From positions 80,505 to 144,504 of the forward strand of contig VYFQ01000016.1 of assembly GCA_009842325.1 (NCBI GenBank): 64,000 bases of DNA, read 5' to 3'. A model generated the notes under the pieces. It ran no database searches. It saw nothing but the letters and a program-made list of their open reading frames with translations, and was not told where the DNA came from. Both the position numbers and the translations under genes were made by a program. This document shows positions 15,928 to 23,389 of this stretch, one piece after another (position 1 is the first letter of the stretch; every line of letters starts with the position of its first letter). This DNA is from Acidimicrobiaceae bacterium. Its GTDB lineage: Bacteria > Actinomycetota > Acidimicrobiia > Acidimicrobiales > Aldehydirespiratoraceae.

Positions 15928-17790
15928 CTAGTTCAGGCTCATCTCCGACACGAGGTACTCGTCGTCGAGCCGGGGCTGCCAGTCGAGACGCTCCGTCGCG
16001 CCGTAGATCAGGTCCTGCTGAAGCAGGTAGATGGCATGAGGGTTCTCATGCAGCCGGGCCCAGGCCCTCTGGTAGAGGACGTTGCGCAGCTCCTGGTCGG
16101 TCGTCGAGCCGGCCATCTCGAACTGCTCCGTGACGTACTCGTCGCACAGCTTGGAGGACGAGCCGCCGCACACCAGGAAGTTGCGGGTGCGGGCCCCGTC
16201 GAACCACTCGTTGGAGTTCCAGCCGTAGCGAGCGTCATAGGCGCCGGGCTCCTCGCCCCTGATCCGGCTGCCGGCGCGGAAGCGGGTCCACTCGGCGAGC
16301 CGCACCTCGGTGTCGAAGCCGACGTCGTTCAGCATCGTGGCCACCGCCTGAGTCGTCTCCACGCCGCGCAGGTACCGGCCGATCGGCGCGTAGATCTCGA
16401 GGAACAAGGGGTTGTCCTCGTTCCAGCCGTGCGATTCCATGATCTCGCGGGCCTGATCCGGGTCGTACGGGAACGGGCCGACGTCGGGGTTGTAGCCGAG
16501 CATCCCCGGCGACAGGTGCTGGGCGTGATTGGGCTCGGCGTAGCCCTCATAGAGCGTCTCCGCGATCAGCTCCTTGTCCACGGCCAAGTTCATGGCCACC
16601 CGAATCTCGGGCGGGGCCAGATCGGGACGGAGCGCGTTGAGCGCTATGTAGCTGTACTCGGTGGCGGGCACGCTGAGCGCCTGGGGCACCAGCGGAACCT
16701 GCTCCGGCAGGATGTCCAGCACCAGGTCGACCTCGCCGGCCTGCAGGGCGGCCAGCGACGTCTGCTTGTCGGGGATGAACCGCACCGTGAACGCGTCGAT
16801 CGACGGCGCATCGCCCCAGTAGTTCGGGTTCCGCACCGCGGTGATCTGCTGGCCGCGCTCCCAGGACTCGAACATGTAGGGACCGGTCCCCACCGGGTTC
16901 TCACCCACCGTGTCGGCCGTGCCCGGCGCGAAGATGGGGAGCTGCGCGATCTGCAGTGGCAGGGTGGCGTTGACCCCGTCCGTGTGAACGTCGACGGTGA
17001 CATCGTCCACTGCCTCCACGTTGACCATGCCTCGGATGTACGAGTCCCGCTGGGTCGAGTAGTCCGGGTCCAGCATGCGGTTCAGGGCATCCGCCACGGC
17101 CTGGGCATCGAGGGCCTGGCCGTCGTGGAAGGTGACGCCCTCGCGCACCGTGAAGCGCCAGGTGTCGTCGTCGTATGCCTCGTAGCCGGTGGCCAGCACC
17201 GGGACCAGAGCCGTCGAGGCGTCACGGCCCAGCAGCGACTCGAAGAGGTTGGCGGTCACTACCCGCGAGCTGCGGTCGTTGACGGCCTGCGGGTCGAGCG
17301 TCGAGGGCTCGGTGGTGACGGCGATGACGACCCTTCCGGGATCCCCGGTCGGGGCAGCCGGCTCAGGCTCGGCGGTGGCCGCCTCCAGGGCGGCGGCGGC
17401 CTCACCGGCCGCAGTCTCGGCCTCCGAGGCCCGCGACTCGGCCGCAGCCGCGGCTTCCTGCGCGGCGGCAGCCTCGGCCTGCGCCGCCTCCAAGGCAGCC
17501 TGCGCCTCGGCCTGTTGCTCCGCGCTCGCCTCAGCCGCGGCGGCCGCGGCGTCGGCCAGGGCCGCCTCAGCGTCGGCGGCGGCCGCGGCGGCCGCTTCAG
17601 CCTCGGCTCGAGCGGCCTCGGCTTCGGCCTCGGCGGCGTCGGCCTCGGCCTGCGCCGCCTCGACGGCAGCCGTGTCGACCACCGGCGCCGCGGGTGCGTC
17701 CGCCTCGTCGTCGCCGCAGCTCGCGGCGATCAGCGAGAGGACGAAGAGCGCCGCGAGCGGCACCCCCAGTCTCTTCCGGATGTATCGCAT
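15928..17790 (-). CDS. Family 5 extracellular solute-binding lipoprotein with long Ala/Glu coiled coil
   Basis: A 620-residue lipoprotein and the receptor of the adjacent importer. The start ATG 17790 has a strong ribosome site (AAAGGAGG). A signal peptide ends in a lipobox with Cys25 (LIAASC). Residues about 39-141 are almost purely Ala, Glu, Gln and Asp with heptad character, a coiled-coil stalk not found in ordinary peptide-binding proteins. The family 5 domain begins near residue 150 (VVIAVTTEPSTLDPQAVND) with VREGVTFHDGQALDAQAVADAL and VGTGPYMFESWERGQQI. The nature of the solute (peptide, opine, amide) is not evident. Confidence 0.93.
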   Translation of the reverse strand: MRYIRKRLGVPLAALFVLSLIAASCGDDEADAPAAPVVDTAAVEAAQAEADAAEAEAEAARAEAEAAAAAAADAEAALADAAAAAAEASAEQQAEAQAALEAAQAEAAAAQEAAAAAESRASEAETAAGEAAAALEAATAEPEPAAPTGDPGRVVIAVTTEPSTLDPQAVNDRSSRVVTANLFESLLGRDASTALVPVLATGYEAYDDDTWRFTVREGVTFHDGQALDAQAVADALNRMLDPDYSTQRDSYIRGMVNVEAVDDVTVDVHTDGVNATLPLQIAQLPIFAPGTADTVGENPVGTGPYMFESWERGQQITAVRNPNYWGDAPSIDAFTVRFIPDKQTSLAALQAGEVDLVLDILPEQVPLVPQALSVPATEYSYIALNALRPDLAPPEIRVAMNLAVDKELIAETLYEGYAEPNHAQHLSPGMLGYNPDVGPFPYDPDQAREIMESHGWNEDNPLFLEIYAPIGRYLRGVETTQAVATMLNDVGFDTEVRLAEWTRFRAGSRIRGEEPGAYDARYGWNSNEWFDGARTRNFLVCGGSSSKLCDEYVTEQFEMAGSTTDQELRNVLYQRAWARLHENPHAIYLLQQDLIYGATERLDWQPRLDDEYLVSEMSLN

Positions 17791-17834
17791 TTTGCTGTTT
17801 CCTCCTTTGGGTCTGTGAACTGAATTCATCAGAT

Positions 17835-18263
17835 CTAGGTGCCTTGGGAACCGTGGAATTGGTCCGCGGCCGCGGCCGCGATCTCGTGGTCGATCTGGGG
17901 GGAGCCCCCGCCCACGCCGATGGCGCCCACGCAAACGCCGTCGGAGAACAGAGGCACACCGCCGGGATTGACGGTCACCCCTCCAGGGATGATGTCCACG
18001 AGACTGGTGGGGAACAGGGGCCGGTCGGCCCACTGCGCGACGAGATCCTTGGTGGGCTTGGCGAAAGCGGCCGCCAGCCGGGCCTTGCCCATGGCCATGT
18101 AGGGCCCGTGCCAGCGCTTGCCCCGCACGACTACCAGGGGATGGCCGGCGTCGTCGTGCACGGCCACGGTGGCGTTGATGCCCCGTTCGGCCCCGATGGC
18201 CCGGGCCTGCTGCACCAGCTCGAGCGCCTGCTCAACGTCCATTGCTGTGCCGTTCATTGTCAC
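17835..18263 (-). CDS. GlcG/HbpS-family protein
   Basis: A 142-residue protein (135 if it starts at ATG 18242). It matches the GlcG/HbpS family through VAVHDDAGHPLVVVRG, MAMGKARLAAAFAKPT and the end VCVGAIGVGGGSPQIDHEIA. Members bind heme or cobalamin in some species and accompany glycolate, propanediol or aromatic catabolism genes. It overlaps the amidohydrolase stop by 11 or 32 bp depending on the start, which indicates translational coupling. Role here unknown. Confidence 0.85.
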   Translation of the reverse strand: MTMNGTAMDVEQALELVQQARAIGAERGINATVAVHDDAGHPLVVVRGKRWHGPYMAMGKARLAAAFAKPTKDLVAQWADRPLFPTSLVDIIPGGVTVNPGGVPLFSDGVCVGAIGVGGGSPQIDHEIAAAAADQFHGSQGT

Positions 18264-19479
18264 CGGGCCCGTCGTGGAAGGGGTCCGACAGCAGCCGCAG
18301 GTAGCGGGCCGCGTTGTCGGCCATCAGCTTGCGCAGGGCTTCCTCGCCGATCACGGGGCCCCACGAGATCACGTTGTCGGTGCTGTTCGGGTAGTAGCAC
18401 TCGGGATGGGGGAAGTCCGACTCGTACATGAGCACGCCGTCGCCGAGGATGTCGATGACCGCCTTGGTCATCTCGGCTCCCTCGTGCTGCTCGATTGCGC
18501 AGAACACCCGGCCCATCTGCACGTACTCCAGCGGGGTGTGCTTGAGGTCGGCGGGCACGGCGCCCTTGACGTAGTCGATCTGGCTGGTGAGGCGGATGAT
18601 CCAGTGCGGTAGCCAGCCGTGGCCGGTCTCCACCGTGGCAACCCGCAGATTCGGATACCGGTCCAGCATCCCCGACACCAGCACGTAGGCCATGAGCCTC
18701 TGGGCCCCCCAGACATGGGCGGCGGTGCGGGCCACGGCCACGTTGCCCCATATGTCGCGGTAGCCGGGGAAGTAGGGAGCCTCGTAGAAGAAGCTGTGGT
18801 GCATGATGGGCAGGTCGGCCTCGTCCATCGCCTGCCAGATCGGCTCCAGGTCGGGATCGTCCACCGGCAGACCCTCGGGCAGCACCGGCCACACCGCGGA
18901 CAGCCACTCCTCGCCGGCGTGCTTGCGGATCGTGTCGGCGGCCCATTCGGGATCGGCGCCCGGCGCGAGCAGCAGTCCCTTGAGACGGCGCGGGTCGGCC
19001 GAGCAGTAGTCGGCCATGTAGCGGTGATAGGAGCGGTACATGGCCTTGGCCAGGCTCAGGTCCAGCGCGGTGCTGCCCGGCGCCCAGGTTCCCGGGATGA
19101 TGAAGTTGATGTCCACCCCTTCGACGTCCATGTTGGCCAAGCGGCCCTCCGAGTTGGTGTGCTGGATGCCGTCGGCGATGGGCTTCACCGCCAGGTTCTG
19201 GACCCGGCCCTCGAGGGCCCCCTTGGCGCCCGCACCCCGGGTGTCGACGGCGGCATCGGGCTTGTGCCCGGCCACCCGGTTGTAGGGCTGGGGGTTGACC
19301 CGCACCACTCCGTAGGGTTGGGTGGGATGGCCCCGGCCCGCGGTCGGCTTCGTCACCCGGACATACGGGGTCAGCTCGTCGGCTCGGTCCTTGAGTTCGC
19401 GATCGCCGTAGTCGACGAGCACCTCGACCGATGGGGTGACGTGGGTGTCGGCGTCGATCACCCGATATCCCTGTCTCAT
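18232..19479 (-). CDS. Amidohydrolase family 2 (ACMSD-like) metal-dependent hydrolase or decarboxylase
   Basis: A 415-residue TIM-barrel protein of the amidohydrolase-2 group. Seen are the N-terminal DADTHV, LPIMHHSFF (metal His), VETGHGWLPHWI and YESDFPHPE (catalytic Asp region). Relatives decarboxylate or hydrolyse aromatic acids without oxygen. It begins at ATG 19479, overlapping the GntR stop by 4 bp. Next to a UbiD-like decarboxylase and an HpaB-like oxygenase it probably acts on a ring-derived or amide intermediate; this is inference from context. Confidence 0.88.
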   Translation of the reverse strand: MRQGYRVIDADTHVTPSVEVLVDYGDRELKDRADELTPYVRVTKPTAGRGHPTQPYGVVRVNPQPYNRVAGHKPDAAVDTRGAGAKGALEGRVQNLAVKPIADGIQHTNSEGRLANMDVEGVDINFIIPGTWAPGSTALDLSLAKAMYRSYHRYMADYCSADPRRLKGLLLAPGADPEWAADTIRKHAGEEWLSAVWPVLPEGLPVDDPDLEPIWQAMDEADLPIMHHSFFYEAPYFPGYRDIWGNVAVARTAAHVWGAQRLMAYVLVSGMLDRYPNLRVATVETGHGWLPHWIIRLTSQIDYVKGAVPADLKHTPLEYVQMGRVFCAIEQHEGAEMTKAVIDILGDGVLMYESDFPHPECYYPNSTDNVISWGPVIGEEALRKLMADNAARYLRLLSDPFHDGPGDNERHSNGR

Positions 19480-20291
19480 GGCTTCCTCTCTGTCTCCTCG
19501 GCGGGGGAGGTGGTAGGGGACGGTTCCGGCGACGGCTCCTCGGCCGCGTCGAGGGTCTCGTGCATCACGGCGGGGGTCTCGTAGGCCACATCGACGGTCT
19601 CGTGCATCACGGCCAGGAGGCTCTGCTCGACCTGTTGCAGATGGCGCCGCATCTGCTCGCGGGCCAGGTCGGCGTCCTGCCGGGCGATGGCGTCGTGTAT
19701 CTGCAGGTGGCCCTCGTAGCCCGAGCCCACCCGGTGGCGCTGCTCGGGAGCGCGGGTGAACACCCGCCAGAAGGCCGGCTTGCGGAAGAAGAGCCCGAGG
19801 CCGGCCTCATAGAGCTCAGCCAGGATGATGTTCTGGGATGCCCGCACCACCGCGCAGTGGAAGCTGCGGTCGGCGGTGTGGTACTGGGCCTCGTCCTGGG
19901 TGTCCATGCGCCCGAGGCACGCGGCGATCTCGGCGAGGTCGTCGGTAGTGCGATTGGCCGCGGCCAGGCCCGCCGCGTGGATCTCCAGCAGCTTGCGCAC
20001 ATCGAACACCTGCTGGACCGAGGCGTCGGAGGCCCGGGCCGCGAGGTCGAGCATCCGGGGGCTGATGTCGGTGGGGTGCTGCACGATCAGGCGGCCCGAC
20101 TCGCGGATCAGGAAGCCCGACGACACCAGGCCCTGGAGCGCCTCACGCACCGTGGTGCGACCCACGCCGAACACCTCTCGCAGCTCGCGCTCCGACGGCA
20201 TCACCGCGCCCGGTGCCAGGCGGCCCGACAGCATCTGGCGCTTGAGCTGCTCCTGCAGCCGGTCGGCGAGCGTCTCGCGGCTCAGCTTCAC
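19476..20291 (-). CDS. GntR-family (FadR/FCD subfamily) transcriptional regulator
   Basis: A 271-residue regulator. The winged helix is at about 5-75 (PSERELREVFGVGRTTVREALQGLVSSG, the GntR signature) and the FCD ligand domain at about 95-230, with acid and His residues (DRSFHCAVVRAS, HLQIHDAIARQD) that usually bind a metal and a carboxylate ligand. The start is GTG 20291, overlapping the UbiD stop by 4 bp. It is encoded inside the operon it probably controls; an operator that fits the FadR consensus lies at 23342-23352 over the operon promoter. Confidence 0.93.
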   Translation of the reverse strand: MKLSRETLADRLQEQLKRQMLSGRLAPGAVMPSERELREVFGVGRTTVREALQGLVSSGFLIRESGRLIVQHPTDISPRMLDLAARASDASVQQVFDVRKLLEIHAAGLAAANRTTDDLAEIAACLGRMDTQDEAQYHTADRSFHCAVVRASQNIILAELYEAGLGLFFRKPAFWRVFTRAPEQRHRVGSGYEGHLQIHDAIARQDADLAREQMRRHLQQVEQSLLAVMHETVDVAYETPAVMHETLDAAEEPSPEPSPTTSPAEETERKP

Positions 20292-21712
20292 GGGTGTTCC
20301 CCCAGCCAGCTCAACACCGTCGTACCGGAGTAGGCCGCGTCGAGCTCGTCGCCGGAGGGCGCGGCGAACGAGATGCGCTCGAAGTCGGCGCGGCTCTCGA
20401 AGGGCACCGAAGCGTCCAGGATGGCCTTGGTGCCCACCCCGGCCTGCGATGTGCGCACATACTCGTGGCCCCGCATTCCGGGTAAGACCACCAGATCGGA
20501 CGCGGCGTCGAAGCGGGTGGCCAGCGCGTAGGCCACGTCGTCGGGATCGTGCAGATCGATGTCGTCGTCGACCAGCACGATCATGTTGAGATCCTTGAGG
20601 GCCCCGAACGCGGCCAGCGCGGCGTTGCGGCCCATGCCGTTGTCGCGCTCGGACCGCTTCGACAGCGCCATCACCAGATGGAACCGGTGAAGCCCTCCGG
20701 GCGGCATGCACACGTCGCTCACGATCGGGGTCACCGGCCGGACCGCCTCCAGCGCGGCCACCTCCAGCACGTGCTTGCGCAGCACGATGGTCTCGCGGCC
20801 GGCGCCGTTGATGGCGTGGTAGACGGGCTCGTCGCGGGCCGTGACCGCGGTCACGTGCATCGTCGGAGCGGGACCGGCGGGCGAGGCATAGCCGACGAAC
20901 TCGCCGAAGGGGCCCTCGGTGACGCTCTCGCCGGCCCGGATCACACCCTCCAGCACGATCTCGGTGTCGGCGGGAACGTCCACATCCTGCGACACCCCGG
21001 GCGCCACCGGTAGGGGCGCGCCGCGGCAGCCACCGGCCGCGCACAGCTCGTCGCGGCTCTCAGGCATGAGCGCCCCCATGGTTGAGGCGGCGTAGATCAG
21101 GGCCACGTCGGTGCCGATGCAGACGGCCACCGGCAGGTCCTGGCCCATCTCTACGGCGTGGTCGAGGGCCCGGCCGAGATGGCGTCCGTGGTCGATCTTG
21201 ACCGCCACCTCGTCACCTCCGATGAGCTGCAGCCGGTGGAAGGACGCGTTGCGCACACCGGTGAGCGGATCCCGGACAATGAGCACGCCGGCGGTGACGA
21301 AGCGGCCACCGTCGCCCGGAGCGTGCTTGAGCACGGGAAGCTGCGCCCCCAGGTCGATCTCGCCCGAACGCCACACGTTCTGCTGGGCCGGTGGGTCGCT
21401 CGCCGCCGCGGGCTCGATGTCGGTGCGGATGCCCCTGGCCAGCGCGGCCCGCAGACGGTCGCGGTCGAGGCCCATGGCCGCCTCCGACGACTCCGGAGTG
21501 GCGAACACATTGCCGACCACCGGAATGTCGTGGTCCTTGACGCTCTCGAACAGCAGCGCCGCGCCAGCGTCGTGGTGCTTCATCATGGCCGCGGCCTCGA
21601 GGTCGAAATCGACGGTGCGCGACACCCTCGCCAGCAGCCCGGCCCGGTCGAGACGGCTCAGGGCGGTCCGGAAACCGGTGTCGAGAACGCCGATCGGCTC
21701 GGCCGCAGTCAC
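20288..21712 (-). CDS. UbiD family (prenylated-FMN) decarboxylase
   Basis: A 474-residue UbiD-like (de)carboxylase. Recognised segments are NASFHRLQLIGGDEVAVKI (prFMN-phosphate region), the EGPFGEFVGY loop with the catalytic Glu, and the C-terminal DLNMIVLVDDDIDLHDPDDVAYALATR. Family enzymes act on aromatic or alpha,beta-unsaturated acids and need a UbiX-type prenyltransferase, which is not in this window. The start is GTG 21712, with AAAGG upstream; the frame stays open further upstream through a dispersed repeat. Confidence 0.9.
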   Translation of the reverse strand: MTAAEPIGVLDTGFRTALSRLDRAGLLARVSRTVDFDLEAAAMMKHHDAGAALLFESVKDHDIPVVGNVFATPESSEAAMGLDRDRLRAALARGIRTDIEPAAASDPPAQQNVWRSGEIDLGAQLPVLKHAPGDGGRFVTAGVLIVRDPLTGVRNASFHRLQLIGGDEVAVKIDHGRHLGRALDHAVEMGQDLPVAVCIGTDVALIYAASTMGALMPESRDELCAAGGCRGAPLPVAPGVSQDVDVPADTEIVLEGVIRAGESVTEGPFGEFVGYASPAGPAPTMHVTAVTARDEPVYHAINGAGRETIVLRKHVLEVAALEAVRPVTPIVSDVCMPPGGLHRFHLVMALSKRSERDNGMGRNAALAAFGALKDLNMIVLVDDDIDLHDPDDVAYALATRFDAASDLVVLPGMRGHEYVRTSQAGVGTKAILDASVPFESRADFERISFAAPSGDELDAAYSGTTVLSWLGEHP

Positions 21713-21724
21713 GGGCCGCTGCCT

Positions 21725-21775
21725 TTCCCGCTCTTGTTCGCTGCGCTCACGGGCCGCTCGGGCCACGGCCTCGCT
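21725..21775 (+). repeat. Dispersed repeat, copy 3 (51 nt)
   Basis: Identical over 51 nt to 11327-11377; the core is 21727-21764. It occupies the junction between the HpaB-like gene and the UbiD-like gene, just upstream of the UbiD ribosome site. Confidence 0.85.
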
Positions 21776-21794
21776 GAGCACCTCGCCTCTACCC

Positions 21795-23285
21795 TCACGG
21801 ACTGCTGCCTTCCCGCTCGGCCTCTGGCTCTTGGTGGGGGCCGGGGGTCTCGGCCAGGCAGCGCAGCACCATGGAACGGGCCCGCTCCCAGTCGTAGTTG
21901 CGGTACAGGCGGCCCTGGACCACCGACCCCGACCCGGCGTAGAACATCTCGTACTGGAAGTGCCGGCTGGCGAACTCCGAGCCGATGGCGTCCCAGATCA
22001 GCTTCAGAAGCGCCACCCGGTGTTCGGCGTCGACGTCGGGCCAGCGCACGAACCGCTCGAAGTCGGCCCGGGTGACCGGGTCGTCCCAGGCACTCACCGA
22101 CGACGGCACCTGGATGGTGGTCCCGCCGGTCATTTCCCGCAAGGCGTAGGTGATGTCGCGGTACAGCGCCGGCTGCAGAGTCATGGCGGAGTACAGCATC
22201 TCCGGGTCGGGCCGGGCCACGCCGTTGCCGTCGATGGTGGCGTTGTACTCCCCCGCCAGCACCATCCCGTAGGGCACCGACGCCTGAGCCGCCACCCGGG
22301 CCAGGCTCAACTGGAAGTTCCGCTCGGTGGCCTGGCCCGACCATTCGGCCAGCTGGGAGGCGAGCCCCGCCAGGAACCTCATCTTCACCGCGTAGCGGAT
22401 CTGGGCCTGGGTGTTGCCCAGCAAGTGGGCCGGGGTGCGGTTGAACTGGGCGAAGGTGATGTCACGGTCACGGTCGACGAACACGTGCTCGGCGGGCACG
22501 TCCACATCGTCGAAGACCACCAGCGCGTCGGTCTCGTCGTAGACGGCAGACAGCGGGTAGTCGCCGGTCGCGGTGACGTCGCGGCCGTAGGGCCGGCGGG
22601 GGTAGATGCGCAGCCGGGGGTGGTTCACGGGGATCGCCACCGACAGTCCGTAGTCGTCGGCGCCGGGTGGCAGCGGCTGTATGGAGCTGACGAACAGGTA
22701 GTCCGACATCAGCGTGCCGGTCCCGAGCATCTGCGCGCCCCGCACCACTACGCCGTCGTCGCCGGAGCGGGCGATGGAGGCGTAGAGATTGGGCTCGTAC
22801 TGCTCGTGGGGACCCTTCGACCGGTCGATCTGGGGGTGGATGATGGTGTACGTGACGTAGAGGTCCTCGTCCCGGGCCCACTCGTAGAAGCGCTGCACGT
22901 TCTCGGCGTAACGGTCTCCGGCCTTGGCGAAGGTGTCGAGCGAGCCGCTGAAGCCGGCGAAGAAGGATGCCACGTGGTCGGGGGACCGGCCCAGATAGCC
23001 GAAACTCAGCTCCGACCATGCCTCGATGGCCAGCCTGCGGCGGCGCAGGTCCTCAACCGAGCGGGGCACCAGCCAGCTCAGGTTCACCGGGCGCCCGTCG
23101 GTGGGCGACTCGTAGGTCATGAGCTGTCGGTTGGCCGGGTCGGCCGCGAAGTCGTAGAGCCGGGCCACGGTGCGCACACCGGCCGAGAAGGCCGGGTGGG
23201 AGGCGACGTCTTCGACCGGGACACCGTCGAGGATCACGTTGCGACCGTCTCGCAACGACTCGACATAGCTGTCCCCAGTGCGCAT
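21795..23285 (-). CDS. 4-hydroxyphenylacetate 3-monooxygenase (HpaB) family flavin-dependent oxygenase
   Basis: A 496-residue HpaB-type protein, first gene of the operon. Conserved blocks are NVQRFYEWARDEDLYVTYTI, RGAQMLGTGTLMSDYLFV, VVFDDVDVPAEHVFVDRD and MTGGTTIQVPSS. The family comprises FADH2-using monooxygenases and the radical dehydratases related to 4-hydroxybutyryl-CoA dehydratase. A flavin reductase-like gene (24612-25109) could supply reduced flavin. The start ATG 23285 has GGAGG 5 bases upstream. The last residues (EAEREGSSP) run into the 14-nt repeat. Confidence 0.88.
   Translation of the reverse strand: MRTGDSYVESLRDGRNVILDGVPVEDVASHPAFSAGVRTVARLYDFAADPANRQLMTYESPTDGRPVNLSWLVPRSVEDLRRRRLAIEAWSELSFGYLGRSPDHVASFFAGFSGSLDTFAKAGDRYAENVQRFYEWARDEDLYVTYTIIHPQIDRSKGPHEQYEPNLYASIARSGDDGVVVRGAQMLGTGTLMSDYLFVSSIQPLPPGADDYGLSVAIPVNHPRLRIYPRRPYGRDVTATGDYPLSAVYDETDALVVFDDVDVPAEHVFVDRDRDITFAQFNRTPAHLLGNTQAQIRYAVKMRFLAGLASQLAEWSGQATERNFQLSLARVAAQASVPYGMVLAGEYNATIDGNGVARPDPEMLYSAMTLQPALYRDITYALREMTGGTTIQVPSSVSAWDDPVTRADFERFVRWPDVDAEHRVALLKLIWDAIGSEFASRHFQYEMFYAGSGSVVQGRLYRNYDWERARSMVLRCLAETPGPHQEPEAEREGSSP
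21812..21825 (-). repeat. AGAGGCCGAGCGGG short repeat
   Basis: Exact 14-nt match to 11413-11426 and 54409-54422. Here it encodes EAER at the C-terminus of the HpaB-like protein, 36 bp from repeat copy 3. Confidence 0.5.
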
Positions 23286-23340
23286 CCATCCTCCAGGAGA
23301 ACGACGAAGGCCGCGCCGCAGAGGCCCGCCCTCATGGCAG

Positions 23341-23369
23341 ATTGTCTGACAACCTGCCTGAGATGTCAA
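23341..23369 (-). promoter_or_regulatory. Predicted sigma-70-type promoter of the catabolic operon
   Basis: On the minus strand a perfect -35 TTGACA (23369-23364) is followed by a 17-base spacer and a -10 GACAAT (23346-23341). Transcription would start near 23334, about 49 bases before the HpaB-like ATG. Confidence 0.7.
23342..23352. promoter_or_regulatory. FadR/GntR-type operator overlapping the -10 box
   Basis: TTGTCTGACAA is a perfect 5-1-5 palindrome and fits the FadR-subfamily consensus TNGTNNNACNA. It overlaps the predicted -10 box, an ideal position for repression by the GntR regulator encoded at 19476-20291. It also lies upstream of the divergent MFS gene. Confidence 0.65.
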
Positions 23370-23389
23370 ACTGTCGGAGTGATGAGCGC

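Noticed and set aside
14911-17823. A 970-codon open frame on the plus strand opposite the ABC importer genes
   Set aside because: It mirrors the GC-rich minus-strand genes, is rich in His, Arg, Gly and Gln without any recognisable domain, and the minus strand carries clear families with signal peptide and ribosome site.
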